From Bacillota bacterium (GTDB lineage Bacteria; Bacillota; Clostridia; Tissierellales; Sedimentibacteraceae): 64,000 nucleotides of DNA. The translations under genes were made by a program, and so were the position numbers. The stretch covers positions 59,293 through 123,292 of the forward strand of contig JAEWJT010000002.1 in the NCBI GenBank assembly GCA_023386345.1, given 5' to 3'. Under the pieces are notes generated by a model. That model saw only the letters and a program-made list of their open reading frames with translations, was not told where the DNA came from and searched no databases. Position 1 is the first letter of the stretch; each line of letters opens with the position of its first letter. Of this stretch, positions 29,079-37,942 are shown piece by piece.

Positions 29079-30242
29079 TTATAATTTCATAAATTTTTTT
29101 ATTAAAATCCTAGCAGGTTTATAATAGAATCCTTCCATAGTTTTTGTAACATTTTTTAGCTCTTTCATAATTGCAATGTTTTGCGGACAATGTTTTTCAC
29201 ATTGGCCACACTCAACGCATAGAGATGCGTTATGTGCTTCGCTTTTCAAACTTGTCTGCATGATGTATTTCATCCTGGAAGCAAGCTTACCCTCAATCTC
29301 TCTATCATTATAGCAGGAAAAACATGTGGGTATATCTACTCCCTTTGGACATGGCATACAATAACTACATCCTGTGCAGGGAACTTTTATTTTTTCATTT
29401 AAAATCTGACGTACTTTTCGAAACATATCAAGTTCATCATTTGTAAAGGAATTTGCCTGCACTTGTGATGCAACTTTTATATTTTCTTCTATCATTTCTT
29501 GAGAATTCATTCCAGACAATACAACCGTAACCTCCGGATGATTCCATATCCATCGAAACGCCCATTCTGCCGGAGTTCGCTTAACCTGTGCCGCTTCCCA
29601 TACGTTGTAAACTTCTTTCGGAAGATTTGTAATTAACTTTCCTCCTCTTAGCGGTTCCATAACCATAACTGGAAGCCCCTTAGCAGATGCGTACTCCAAA
29701 CCGCTTTTTCCTGCTTGATTATTTTCATCCAGATAATTGTACTGAATCATACAGAATTCCCAATCGTATACATCCACAAGCTTGATAAATTCTTCCTTAC
29801 CTCCATGATAAGAAAAACCAACATTGATAATCTGTCCTTTTTCCTTTTTTTCCTCTATCCATTTGAGAATACCAAGATTAACAAGCCTGCTCCATATTTT
29901 CACATCAGTAAGCATGTGAATAAAATAGTAATCAATATGATCTGTCTGCAATCGTTCTAATTGCATATAGAATATCTTATCTAAATCTTCATATTTTTTT
30001 ATTAGGTACGGTGGAATTTTTGTGGCAATTTTAACTTTATCACGATATCCTTTTGCCAATACTCTGCCTAGTACGGCTTCACTGTTTGGATAAATATATG
30101 CAGTATCAAAATAATTTACACCATTCTCAATAGCGTATATTATCTGTTTTTCAACTTCTTTCTCATCTTTGGCAAAGCGCATGCACCCGAAACCAAGTAT
30201 GGATAATTTATCATTGTTTTTAGGATTCACTCTATAATTCAT
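29079..30242 (-). CDS. Aldo/keto reductase with C-terminal 2[4Fe-4S] ferredoxin domain
   Basis: This 387-residue protein has an aldo/keto reductase barrel with the expected tetrad residues (FDTAYIYPNSE with Asp and Tyr, Lys in KIATKI, His in YYFIHML). Cysteine clusters at about 292 (CTGCSYCMPCPKG) and about 342 (CVECGQCEKHCP) are ferredoxin-like. Such fusions are common in Clostridia and are thought to couple NAD(P)H or ferredoxin to carbonyl reduction; the substrate is unknown. AAAGGAA precedes the ATG. A nitroreductase follows 42 nt downstream. Confidence 0.9.
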   Translation of the reverse strand: MNYRVNPKNNDKLSILGFGCMRFAKDEKEVEKQIIYAIENGVNYFDTAYIYPNSEAVLGRVLAKGYRDKVKIATKIPPYLIKKYEDLDKIFYMQLERLQTDHIDYYFIHMLTDVKIWSRLVNLGILKWIEEKKEKGQIINVGFSYHGGKEEFIKLVDVYDWEFCMIQYNYLDENNQAGKSGLEYASAKGLPVMVMEPLRGGKLITNLPKEVYNVWEAAQVKRTPAEWAFRWIWNHPEVTVVLSGMNSQEMIEENIKVASQVQANSFTNDELDMFRKVRQILNEKIKVPCTGCSYCMPCPKGVDIPTCFSCYNDREIEGKLASRMKYIMQTSLKSEAHNASLCVECGQCEKHCPQNIAIMKELKNVTKTMEGFYYKPARILIKKFMKL

Positions 30243-30517
30243 AATATTATTCCTTTCTATATATTTTTATAATTACTTAGATTGTTGAATAAGCAGCGAC
30301 CGCTCTTCCTACTTCTTTTGTTAATCTACTTAAGCATTTTATCCATTATATCATATAAATTGTAAAATATAAAATATAAAATAATTAAATGGTATAAAAA
30401 TTAATATAAATGAATTTTTAGTATGAGTAAAACTATGCAGAGCAAAAACTTCTGCTAAAGACAAGCGTCACGATAAGTTGACATCCCTACTTCAAGCAAA
30501 TATAAATGTTTTATACA
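30243..30517. other. Intergenic region without a supported gene
   Basis: The region upstream of the aldo/keto reductase should hold its promoter. A short minus-strand frame ending VGRAVAAYSTI at about 30283-30340 looks like the last codons of a lost gene, but it has no start. Nothing else here is supported. Confidence 0.4.
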
Positions 30518-30518
30518 T

Positions 30519-30557
30519 AAAAGCCCTCCAATTGTATTGCTACCATTGAAGGGCTTT
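30519..30557 (-). terminator. Terminator downstream of the rib/HAD operon
   Basis: AAAGCCCTCCAAT and ATTGAAGGGCTTT pair with one wobble, with A and T tracts on both sides. It lies about 160 nt after the HAD stop codon. The intervening 30558-30717 has no supported gene. Confidence 0.7.
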
Positions 30558-30717
30558 AAAGCACGTATTTAATTTACATATCAACACCAGTTTAGGTTTT
30601 GGCAGAAAAACTACCAAAACTATCAGTCTATAGTATTTGAATCATTATTCTTTTTAATAATATATTTATCGTGACTTTTCTCATAAAAGGGTAATTTATT
30701 CAAATATTCATTATTTA

Positions 30718-31374
30718 TTATGGACACAATCTATAAACTGCATCTAGAATACCCTCTACTGAAAAAACTTGTATTGTCGCACTATTCAGTTCATCTAAAC
30801 TGCAATATCCATATGCACATCCAATAGAAAGAAGTTGGTTGCGTAATGCAATTTCAATATCCTGCCATCGGTCACCTATGACAATGAATTTTCCAGAAAC
30901 CTCCACCATAATCGATTTGACTATCTGCCATTTTGGAAAAAAGTTAAAATCTTCTGTGCAATAAAAAGTAGAAAAATATTGCTCCAGTTTAAAATGTTTC
31001 CGGTGTGCCTTCATATATCTGTGCTTGCAATTACTGAGAAAAATCAGATTATGTCCTAAAGCTCTTAATTGCTGTAGAACAGTTTCAGTACCAGAATATA
31101 GCTTTGCTTTCCCTGCCAAAGTTAAACGTACCATCTCATCTCCAATGATCTCACTACATAAATCTCTTTCCGGCTGTGACAACTCCGGCATAAAATTTTC
31201 CCACATATCTTTTGCGGAAAAACCCAGCCATCGGCTGATTTCAGCATCTGAAAATTCTTTATCAGCAGCAATTCCCTTCCTAACAAGATGAGAGTATCCA
31301 AGACGAAAAGCAGGAGCGTAAATGCAGAGACTTTCGTGTAAGGTTCCGTCATAGTCGAAAATCAAATTTGCCAT
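30718..31374 (-). CDS. HAD-superfamily phosphatase, last gene of the rib operon
   Basis: This 218-residue HAD hydrolase has motif I FDYDGTLHE at 6-14 (nucleophile and acid Asp), motif II in LIFLSNC, and motif IV in VIGDRWQDIE. An alpha-helical cap lies between motifs I and II, as in phosphoglycolate-phosphatase-like enzymes. Its ATG starts 1 nt after the stop of ribH, with no separate ribosome site, so it is translationally coupled. This placement makes it a plausible candidate for the pyrimidine phosphatase step that precedes RibH, but it is not of the Cof-type HAD family used by B. subtilis; it could instead be a general phosphatase. Confidence 0.85.
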   Translation of the reverse strand: MANLIFDYDGTLHESLCIYAPAFRLGYSHLVRKGIAADKEFSDAEISRWLGFSAKDMWENFMPELSQPERDLCSEIIGDEMVRLTLAGKAKLYSGTETVLQQLRALGHNLIFLSNCKHRYMKAHRKHFKLEQYFSTFYCTEDFNFFPKWQIVKSIMVEVSGKFIVIGDRWQDIEIALRNQLLSIGCAYGYCSLDELNSATIQVFSVEGILDAVYRLCP

Positions 31375-31375
31375 A

Positions 31376-31843
31376 TCAACTTTGCATATCCCTAATCAGG
31401 TTTACCATTTCAATTGCACCAACGGCACATTCAAAACCCTTGTTGCCGGCTTTTGTACCAGCCCGTTCAATCGCCTGCTCAATATTTTCGGTTGTCAACA
31501 CGCCAAACATCACCGGAACATCACTGTTCAGAGATATATGGGCAATACCCTTTGACACCTCACTGCACACATAGTCGTAGTGGGTAGTGCTGCCGCGAAT
31601 CACAGCACCAAGGCAGATGACTGCATCATATTTCTTGCTTTTTGCCATTTTGGAAGCAATGAGCGGAATTTCAAATGCACCGGGAACCCATGCAATATCA
31701 ATACTGTCCTCTATAACATCATGGCGTTTCAGTCCATCAATAGCACCGTCTAGCAGCTTGCTTGTAATAAATTCATTAAACCTTGTGACAACAATACCAA
31801 CCCGAATGTCCTTGCATACGAGTTTTCCTTCAAAAGTTTTCAT
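31376..31843 (-). CDS. ribH: 6,7-dimethyl-8-ribityllumazine synthase
   Basis: This 155-residue RibH condenses 5-amino-6-ribitylaminouracil with 3,4-dihydroxybutanone 4-phosphate. Motifs are VVTRFNEFIT, WVPGAFEIPL and LGAVIRGSTTHYDYV, which contains the phosphate and ring contacts. Length is typical. The ribosome site lies in the 20-nt gap after ribBA (AAAAAGGAGA). It follows the Bacillus order D-E-BA-H and is regulated by the FMN riboswitch. Confidence 0.96.
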   Translation of the reverse strand: MKTFEGKLVCKDIRVGIVVTRFNEFITSKLLDGAIDGLKRHDVIEDSIDIAWVPGAFEIPLIASKMAKSKKYDAVICLGAVIRGSTTHYDYVCSEVSKGIAHISLNSDVPVMFGVLTTENIEQAIERAGTKAGNKGFECAVGAIEMVNLIRDMQS

Positions 31844-31863
31844 TTTTTAATCTCCTTTTTCAC

Positions 31864-33063
31864 TTAATAATGTAAGATATGACCCATTTTTTCCTGCTTG
31901 GTTTTTAGATAAACTAAGTCATGATCAGTAGCATCCATTTGAATCGGAACACGCTCAGTGATTTCCATACCGAATTGAGAAAGCTGATAAACCTTGTCAG
32001 GGTTATTGGTTAGCAAGCGCAAGGTTCTCACCCCAAGGTCATATAAAATCTGTGCACCGATGAAATATTCCCTCATATCTCCAGGAAATCCAAGAGCAAT
32101 ATTCGCCTCTAGAGTATCCATGCCCTGATCCTGAAGTGCATATGCACGCAGTTTATTAATCAGACCAATCCCACGGCCCTCCTGACGCATGTAAAGTAGA
32201 ATACCCCGACCTTCATTTTCAATTTGAGTCATAGCTGCTGCGAACTGCTGACCGCAGTCGCAGCGTGCGGAACCAAACACATCTCCTGTCAGGCACTCGG
32301 AATGAACACGGCATAACAGATTCTCTCCATCACCAATCTCACCCTTGACCAGAGCCACATGATGCTCTCCGTTTAGCTTGCTGATATATCCATAAGCTTT
32401 GAAATTACCATACTTTGTTGGCATAGCAACACAGGTTACCTGCTCCACAAGCTTTTCATTTCTTTTACGGTATTCCTGCAAGGCCTTGATGGTCACTATT
32501 TTAATGTCCCATTTCTGCGCCAGTTCCATCAGCTCCGTCGTACGCATCATTGTTCCATCCTCCCGCATAATCTCGCAGCAAAGACCGCATTCCTTTAACC
32601 CAGCTAGTCGCATCAAGTCCACAGTGGCTTCGGTATGTCCGTTTCGTTCCAGTACACCGTTTTTCTTTGCAAGGAGTGGAAACATATGACCGGGGCGACG
32701 AAAGTCCTCCGGTTTGCTTTCATCCGCTACGCATTTCAAGGCAGTGATGCTACGCTCTACCGCTGAAATGCCGGTAGTTGTATCTACATGGTCAACAGAT
32801 ACCGTAAACGCCGTTTCGTGGTTATCCTTGTTGTCGCTGACCATTTGTGGGAATTGTAGCTTTTGACAAAGTTCTACGCTCATAGGCATACAAATCAACC
32901 CTTTACCATGAACTGCCATAAAATTTACATTTTCGGTGGTGGCAAACTCAGCGGCGCAGATAAAGTCGCCTTCATTTTCTCTGTCCTCATCGTCTGTAAC
33001 TAGAATAATTTTTCCAAGGCGAAGGTCCTTTAACGCCTCTTCGATAGTGTTAAATTGAAACAT
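31864..33063 (-). CDS. ribBA: Bifunctional DHBP synthase / GTP cyclohydrolase II
   Basis: This 399-residue fusion makes both riboflavin precursors. The N-terminal RibB half (about 1-200) has DDEDRENEGD, and forms 3,4-dihydroxybutanone 4-phosphate. The C-terminal RibA half has the zinc Cys set CLTGDVFGSARCDC and RQEGRGIGL, and opens GTP. Both active-site sets look intact. The gap from ribE is 12 nt, with AGGAGG before the start. Length is the usual one for RibBA. Confidence 0.96.
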   Translation of the reverse strand: MFQFNTIEEALKDLRLGKIILVTDDEDRENEGDFICAAEFATTENVNFMAVHGKGLICMPMSVELCQKLQFPQMVSDNKDNHETAFTVSVDHVDTTTGISAVERSITALKCVADESKPEDFRRPGHMFPLLAKKNGVLERNGHTEATVDLMRLAGLKECGLCCEIMREDGTMMRTTELMELAQKWDIKIVTIKALQEYRKRNEKLVEQVTCVAMPTKYGNFKAYGYISKLNGEHHVALVKGEIGDGENLLCRVHSECLTGDVFGSARCDCGQQFAAAMTQIENEGRGILLYMRQEGRGIGLINKLRAYALQDQGMDTLEANIALGFPGDMREYFIGAQILYDLGVRTLRLLTNNPDKVYQLSQFGMEITERVPIQMDATDHDLVYLKTKQEKMGHILHY

Positions 33064-33075
33064 TTTAATTACCTC

Positions 33076-33714
33076 CTAAAAGCCGTATTTTGCAAGAAAC
33101 CCGGCTGTAATATTGCTGTTTTGTGATTCTTTTCCTATCAAGCTTTCCACATATTTACCAATGCAGTCATTTTCCAAATTTACTTCATCCCCGACACGGC
33201 GCTTAGATAGTGTTGTTAATGAAGCCGTGTGCGGTATGATGGAAACACTGAAGCTATCCTTATATACCCTCGCCACAGTCAGACTGATACCGTCAATTGC
33301 AATCGAGCCTTTTTCAATGATGTACCTAAGAACCGGTAAGGGCGTTTTGATTGTATACCAAACAGCATTATCATCTCTGCGGATATCTGAGACCGTTCCT
33401 GTGCCATCAATATGCCCTGAAACAATGTGTCCGCCAAATCTACTGTTTGCCGACATTGCGCGTTCCAAATTAACAGGGCTTCCTATTTTCAGATTTCCAA
33501 AGGAAGAACAGTTTAGGGTTTCATTCATAACATCAGCAGTAAAGCCGGCAGAGGAAATGGAAGTAACCGTAAGACAAACACCGTTTACTGCAATACTGTC
33601 GCCAAGATGGACATCCTCCATAATCTCTGATGCCTGAACAAATAGAATAGCCGAATTCACCCCTTTTTTAATGCCCTGTATCTTGCCGATTTCTTCTATG
33701 ATTCCTGTAAACAC
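33076..33714 (-). CDS. ribE: Riboflavin synthase, alpha subunit
   Basis: This 212-residue enzyme dismutates two lumazine molecules to riboflavin. It begins with the family-typical MFTGIIEEIG and shows the two tandem lumazine-binding repeats (GDSIAVNGVCLTV and GSIAIDGISLTV). The first 19 bp overlap the end of ribD, so it is coupled to it. Confidence 0.95.
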   Translation of the reverse strand: MFTGIIEEIGKIQGIKKGVNSAILFVQASEIMEDVHLGDSIAVNGVCLTVTSISSAGFTADVMNETLNCSSFGNLKIGSPVNLERAMSANSRFGGHIVSGHIDGTGTVSDIRRDDNAVWYTIKTPLPVLRYIIEKGSIAIDGISLTVARVYKDSFSVSIIPHTASLTTLSKRRVGDEVNLENDCIGKYVESLIGKESQNSNITAGFLAKYGF

Positions 33715-34796
33715 CGAATCACCTCGCTTTCTAATAAAATATCTTCACCTATCTGTGTGATGACAGGCTTACTTAGTGAAAAAGCTCCTTTGGGGTGATT
33801 AACACCTAAACCTTCTACTGGAGTTTTTCCGCTCCCACCAAACAACTTTGGAGCGATATATGCCTGTACCTTATTTACAATACCATTTTTCAGGGCTGAC
33901 CAATTCAGTGTGCCACCACCTTCCAGCAGAATGCTGTCAATTTGTTTCTCACCCAATTTTTGCATCAATCTGTTTAAATCAATATGGTTATCATTTTGAG
34001 GAAGTACCATAATCTCACAGCCTGCATCCAGATATGGCCGGTGTCTATTGGTATCTGTCACCGCTGTAGCGATGAGGGTAGAAGCATTATTGATTGTAGT
34101 AACAATTTTTGCTTGCAGTGGCGTTCTAAGATTAGTATCGCAGATGATGCGCAGCGGATTTTTGCTGTTCTCCAACCTACAGGTCAACATGGGGTCATCT
34201 GTGAGAACAGTGCCTACACCAACCATGATAGCAGAATAACGATGTCGATCCTCATGTACATGCTGTCTTGCTTCCGAACCGGTAATCCATTGAGATTTGC
34301 CGGTGTGCGTAGCAATTTTTCCATCCATGGTCATAGCATATTTCATAACCACATAAGGCGTTCTATTTTGAATATAATGAAAAAAGCTTTCATTGAGTTT
34401 GTCACATTCATCCTTTGCAACATTTTTTATTACCTCAATACCGTGAGAATTCAAAATCGCAATGCCTTTCCCGGCAACCAACGGATTAGGATCAGAAGAG
34501 CCTACTACCACACGGCTGATGCCACTTTCAATGATTGCTTCGGTACATGGGGGTGTTCTTCCGTGATGACAGCAGGGTTCTAGCGTCACATAAAGGGTTG
34601 CACCTGTTGTTGATGTATGGCAGTTTGCAAGTGCATTGCGTTCTGCATGGAGTTCTCCATATTTTTTGTGATAGCCTTGCCCAATAATCTTTCCATCCTT
34701 CACAATCACCGCACCAACCAAGGGATTTGGGTTTACCCATCCGTATCCCTGCCTTGCAAGCTTAATTGCAAGACGCATATATTCTATTTCATCCAT
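33696..34796 (-). CDS. ribD: Bifunctional diaminohydroxyphosphoribosylaminopyrimidine deaminase / uracil reductase
   Basis: This 366-residue RibD catalyses the deaminase and reductase steps after GTP opening. The deaminase zinc site is HAERNAL and PCCHHGRTPPC (about 50-85). The C-terminal reductase has VMKYAMTMDGKIA and LLEGGGTLNW. The start is set at MDEIEYMRLA, the ATG 5 nt after GGAGG, not the frame's earlier start. First gene after the riboswitch. The rib genes use more GC-rich codons than their neighbours, which may indicate transfer. Confidence 0.95.
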   Translation of the reverse strand: MDEIEYMRLAIKLARQGYGWVNPNPLVGAVIVKDGKIIGQGYHKKYGELHAERNALANCHTSTTGATLYVTLEPCCHHGRTPPCTEAIIESGISRVVVGSSDPNPLVAGKGIAILNSHGIEVIKNVAKDECDKLNESFFHYIQNRTPYVVMKYAMTMDGKIATHTGKSQWITGSEARQHVHEDRHRYSAIMVGVGTVLTDDPMLTCRLENSKNPLRIICDTNLRTPLQAKIVTTINNASTLIATAVTDTNRHRPYLDAGCEIMVLPQNDNHIDLNRLMQKLGEKQIDSILLEGGGTLNWSALKNGIVNKVQAYIAPKLFGGSGKTPVEGLGVNHPKGAFSLSKPVITQIGEDILLESEVIRCLQES

Positions 34797-34815
34797 ATAG
34801 CACCTCCGCAGAATG

Positions 34816-34844
34816 AAAAATGCCCTGAACAAAATGTTCAGGGC
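34816..34844 (-). terminator. Third tandem terminator of the FMN riboswitch leader
   Basis: GCCCTGAAC pairs with GTTCAGGGC around a 5-nt loop, and TTTTT follows on the minus strand. It ends only about 20 nt before the ribD start. Its arms closely resemble those of the hairpin at 34893, so arms of the two could exchange partners. Confidence 0.7.
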
Positions 34845-34857
34845 AAGGGAAATTAAC

Positions 34858-34872
34858 CACGGTTTTACCGTG
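34858..34872 (-). other. Short leader hairpin
   Basis: CACGGT and ACCGTG pair around a 3-nt loop between the second and third terminators of the rib leader. No T-tract follows, so it is not a terminator by itself. Confidence 0.4.
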
Positions 34873-34892
34873 CATAAAAAGAAGTCATCTAT

Positions 34893-34930
34893 AAAAATGC
34901 CTTGAACAATTATATGTTCAAGGCATTTTT
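34893..34930 (-). terminator. Second tandem terminator of the FMN riboswitch leader
   Basis: AAATGCCTTGAACA pairs with TGTTCAAGGCATTT over 14 bp, followed by TTTTTATAG on the minus strand. It is the strongest of the three and the likeliest main switch terminator. Confidence 0.85.
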
Positions 34931-34963
34931 ATAAAGCAAATAACAATTACACTGCATAGATAT

Positions 34964-34996
34964 AAAAAATCTCTGAAATGGCAATTCATTTCAGAG
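34964..34996 (-). terminator. First tandem terminator of the FMN riboswitch leader
   Basis: CTCTGAAATG pairs with CATTTCAGAG over 10 bp with a 6-nt loop, followed by ATTTTTT on the minus strand. It lies about 40 nt after the aptamer. Confidence 0.75.
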
Positions 34997-35037
34997 CATA
35001 AATTCAAACATCCACGCAAAACGTAAATCTTCCTTTA

Positions 35038-35144
35038 TCTTCTACTATCAGACTATACTGTCGGCTTCGGACTCTAACCGAATCAACCTTACGGCTCGTG
35101 GGCTATACCACCGGTCGGGAATTTCACCCTGCCCCGAAGATCTT
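35038..35144 (-). promoter_or_regulatory. FMN riboswitch (RFN element)
   Basis: The minus strand reads ATCTTCGGGGCAGGGTG, then AATTCCCGACCGG, then CACGAGCC, AGTCCGAAGCCGACAGT and ATAGTCTGATAG, and closes with GAAGAT. These are the conserved segments of the RFN aptamer in the right order, with ATCTTC/GAAGAT as the closing stem. It binds FMN and should shut off ribD-E-BA-H when FMN is plentiful, through the terminators downstream. Confidence 0.96.
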
Positions 35145-35258
35145 ATTTAATTTAGTAATATTGTACTACGATTTGTTAAACCTGTCAACAAAATATTTAT
35201 TTAAAAGGACGATTAGAATAAAATCAAATAAGTTACCCTATTATCATTGAAGTGATAT

Positions 35259-35615
35259 CTAAAAGTTAAACATATCTTTAATTCTTCTCCAAAAAGTTGT
35301 CATGATTATGCCTAATTCTTTGCTCATTTCTTCTCTGTTTCCTTTATGCCTTTCATAGGATGCTTTTATTGCAAAGATATCGGCATTTCTCAGATTTCAT
35401 CCAAGAAAAGAGTTCCTCCGTGGGCTATATTGAGAAGAGCTGATTTACCACCTTTTACTGCACCAGTAAAAGCTCACTACTCATATCCAAAAAGCTCACT
35501 TTCCAACAAATTTTCCGGGGAAGTTGCGCAATTAATTGCCAAAAAAGGTTCTAATTTATTTGGACTGTAGCTATATATGCTTTGTGCAAATACCTCTTTT
35601 ACTGTACCTGTTTCA
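35259..35615 (-). pseudogene. Decayed sigma-54-dependent Fis-family activator
   Basis: The minus strand still encodes recognisable parts of a sigma-54 AAA+ activator. The order is: a Walker A remnant (ETGTVKE), PFLAINCATSPENLLESE, LFGYE then two stop codons, AFTGAVKGGKSALLN, AHGGTLFLDEI, one stop, EMPISLQ, and a stop. It then jumps to a Fis-type helix-turn-helix tail (HKGNREEMSKELGI, TTFWRRIKD) ending with TAG at 35259. At least four stop codons lie in the frame, and about 150 to 200 residues between the GAFTGA region and the HTH are missing. It is a clear relic; no intact copy is in the window. Confidence 0.88.
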
Positions 35616-35640
35616 AAATATGATTTTAAAATTAATATTT

Positions 35641-35946
35641 TTTTTCGAGCCGATTTTAGAAGAATAAGTCATCTTGTAAAAACGAGAAATATTTTATATA
35701 CACTATATTATTAATATTTTTTATATTTCATACCTTTTAAGGATGATATACAAAGAATATTCATAAATAATGTAAATAAACAATTTGATAAAATTTAGTT
35801 TTTTCTTCACCCATTAAAACAGTTAATTCTTTATTGAAACAAAAGACTCCTTGCCTTGTTAGAACAAGAATTTTATAAATTCTTATCTCAACAATCGACA
35901 AAGAGCCTAATATTATTAATAATATATTTTTTTCTTATAAAATCTT
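35641..35946. other. AT-rich gap downstream of the TraB-family gene
   Basis: There is no supported gene. A perfect short palindrome AAGAATT/AATTCTT lies at about 35869-35887, and may help end the minus-strand transcript. A GACAAAGAGCC motif at about 35897-35907 resembles some IS ends, but no partner was found. Confidence 0.35.
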
Positions 35947-37296
35947 TTATTTAACTTGCTCTACAGTATATCCAGCTTTTATTAAAAGCTCTACAATTCC
36001 ATTATGGTTTAACATATGACCAGCACCTACTATAAGAAAATAATCATTTTCTGTATCTTCTTGAAGCATTTTAAGAACATATTTTGCCATATTTTCATTT
36101 CTATCATCCCATAATTTTTTATTGTATTCTTTCTCTAAATCATTCGTTGGTGCTACTCCAAACAACATTTTTTCTAAGCTATTTGTATCTCCCTTTTTCC
36201 AAAGACCTAGCATTTCTTTTACAACAGCAACTGATTCTGCTGAGTTTTCTTCACTATTTGAATCTGCAGTCAAAGAGCCTATAAGCTGAGATTCTTGCAG
36301 TTCAGGTGAAAAGGAATTAAACATATCATATTGATATTTAGATCCTTCAATTTCAATAATTGGCAAGTTTCCATTAGCCAGTGTCATGAAGTAAACATCA
36401 ATTCCCATAGCTCCGCTGATATCTGCCGATGCTAACTGCAAATTTTGTATAGTCAATGCCGCTGCCCAAGGCTTTATTCTATTATATGTATCAGCAGGCA
36501 CGCCAACGGACTCCATAAACTCTACATATTTTTTATATGTTTCACTGGATATGTGTTTTTCAATTGTATCATCGCCTTCATAAAACATAAGCTGTTGAGC
36601 ATATTGTAACTCTTCAGGCTTTTGTGCCAACAGGTTTACCTCAACTACCAATGCTTGTGAATTTGCAAATGATGTTAATATATCCTTGCTTAAAGGATAT
36701 AAAGAATTATCGCTAGCATGAATTGAGCCTAATAAATAAACTGTGTTATCTTCATCACTTACTTTCCAAAAACATCCCTTTGCATCCTTACCTAACGAAT
36801 AAACTATATGGTCGTATGCTCTCTTAGCAAATACTATCATTTCTTCATTAGTACAAACTCTGTCCAAAGAATAATTTTCTACTGTTCTTCCTTTTATAAG
36901 TGCATTTCTAGCAAAATAATCAACAGCACTATTGTTTCCATTTGGTTTAACAGATAAGTTAATTATGCCATAAAGTCCCTTTATTACATCTCCACGAGTA
37001 GCAATTGAATCAAGCTTTAATTTAGAGTCGTAATTAACGCCAAATTTCTCTTCAAAGCTTTTTAGTACTGTTTCAAGTTGGTTTGCAGTAATCTCGTCTT
37101 TATAGCCTTTATATGTATCTACTGTTCCCAATCCATACGTATAAGCCATTTGAACATCCCAAATAGCCCACACACTTGGCGATTCAACAGCTGTATTTGT
37201 AGGAGCTACTTCTTCTGCCATAGCAGTTTGAACAAGTGGCATAAAAGCAAAACAAACCACACAAACTAAAAAAACTAGTTTTTTTAATACATTCAT
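35947..37296 (-). CDS. TraB/GumN family protein with N-terminal SLH-like region
   Basis: This 449-residue exported protein has a signal peptide (about 1-28, ending AMAEE). An SLH-like region follows (about 35-165), with weak SLH similarity. The TraB/GumN domain has the two conserved GxH motifs (LLGSIHASDN at about 190 and VGAGHMLNHN near the C terminus). Members are predicted metal-dependent peptidases or erythromycin-esterase-like hydrolases; the substrate is unknown. AAAGGG precedes the ATG. It is a single-gene unit. Confidence 0.85.
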   Translation of the reverse strand: MNVLKKLVFLVCVVCFAFMPLVQTAMAEEVAPTNTAVESPSVWAIWDVQMAYTYGLGTVDTYKGYKDEITANQLETVLKSFEEKFGVNYDSKLKLDSIATRGDVIKGLYGIINLSVKPNGNNSAVDYFARNALIKGRTVENYSLDRVCTNEEMIVFAKRAYDHIVYSLGKDAKGCFWKVSDEDNTVYLLGSIHASDNSLYPLSKDILTSFANSQALVVEVNLLAQKPEELQYAQQLMFYEGDDTIEKHISSETYKKYVEFMESVGVPADTYNRIKPWAAALTIQNLQLASADISGAMGIDVYFMTLANGNLPIIEIEGSKYQYDMFNSFSPELQESQLIGSLTADSNSEENSAESVAVVKEMLGLWKKGDTNSLEKMLFGVAPTNDLEKEYNKKLWDDRNENMAKYVLKMLQEDTENDYFLIVGAGHMLNHNGIVELLIKAGYTVEQVK

Positions 37297-37942
37297 TTCA
37301 TTATCCCTTTCTTTTCTTGTGATTTAATATATATTAAAATATAGTAACTGCAATTTACTTTATTGTATAAAAAGGAGTATCTATATTTTTAAATATATCC
37401 ATATTAACTAAATATTTTTTTAACAAGCTATAATTTAAAATATGAGCTGGTAATATTTTTTACTCTATATTAATGCAGATAAATATTAACTATGTAGAAC
37501 GTAAAGAATTTTTAAATTATCATATATTTTTATTTTGTAAATCTTACCACGCAATCTATATAATATAATACCATGATTTGTTTATATTGTAAAATATTTT
37601 TTATAATAAGCATATTTTTACTTAATGACAACATAAAAGAGCCAAAATATTATAATTTTAGCTCTTTTATAATTGGTAATGAAAAGGCAAGGAACACTTT
37701 TGCCACCTAAATATTTTTTTATTTAAGGGGATTTTTGTATTTCTACATCATTCTTGCAATTGTATATTTGTTTATTTGCTAGTGCTTTATATTAACTTAT
37801 GAATACTCCTTAATTCAGTCATAATCAAATCAGTAGTTTTCATACTTATCAAAAATTTGCTTCTCTTATTATAACACAACAATGAACATATACTCTACCC
37901 TACCTTATCATCTTTAAAATAATAAAAAAATTAATATATAGT
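37297..37942. other. Intergenic region without a supported gene
   Basis: AT-rich. It contains the hairpin repeat at 37635 and the likely promoter of the TraB gene. A stretch at 37743-37760 weakly resembles the groEL-end sequences at 39882 and 53837. No coding frame with a ribosome site was seen. Confidence 0.4.
37635..37668. repeat. Hairpin repeat similar to 28271-28306
   Basis: AAAAGAGC and GCTCTTTT, with inner AAAAT/ATTTT, form the stem. The sequence, including the flank TTTATAATTGG, closely matches the terminator after yitT. It may be a dispersed palindromic element. On the minus strand it could end transcription from the Crp gene, although it is about 275 nt away. Confidence 0.6.

Noticed and set aside
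30283..30340. Short minus-strand frame ending VGRAVAAYSTI
   Set aside because: It is only about 20 codons after a stop and has no start, so it could be a relic or chance.
33113..33637. Plus-strand frame of 174 codons
   Set aside because: It is antisense to ribE, a well-supported gene, and has no features of a protein family.
35346..35570. Plus-strand open frame of 74 codons
   Set aside because: It lies antisense to the sigma-54 activator relic, has no ribosome site, and its residues are not family-like.
35895..35907. GACAAAGAGCC, resembling the end of some ISL3-type insertion sequences
   Set aside because: There is no transposase, no matching second end and no target duplication in the window.
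37743..37760. A third groEL-end-like sequence (ATTGCAAGAATGATGTAG on the minus strand)
   Set aside because: It has a changed stop and coding context, no terminator hairpin beside it, and no GTTAGCA repeats 120 nt away. It may be chance.
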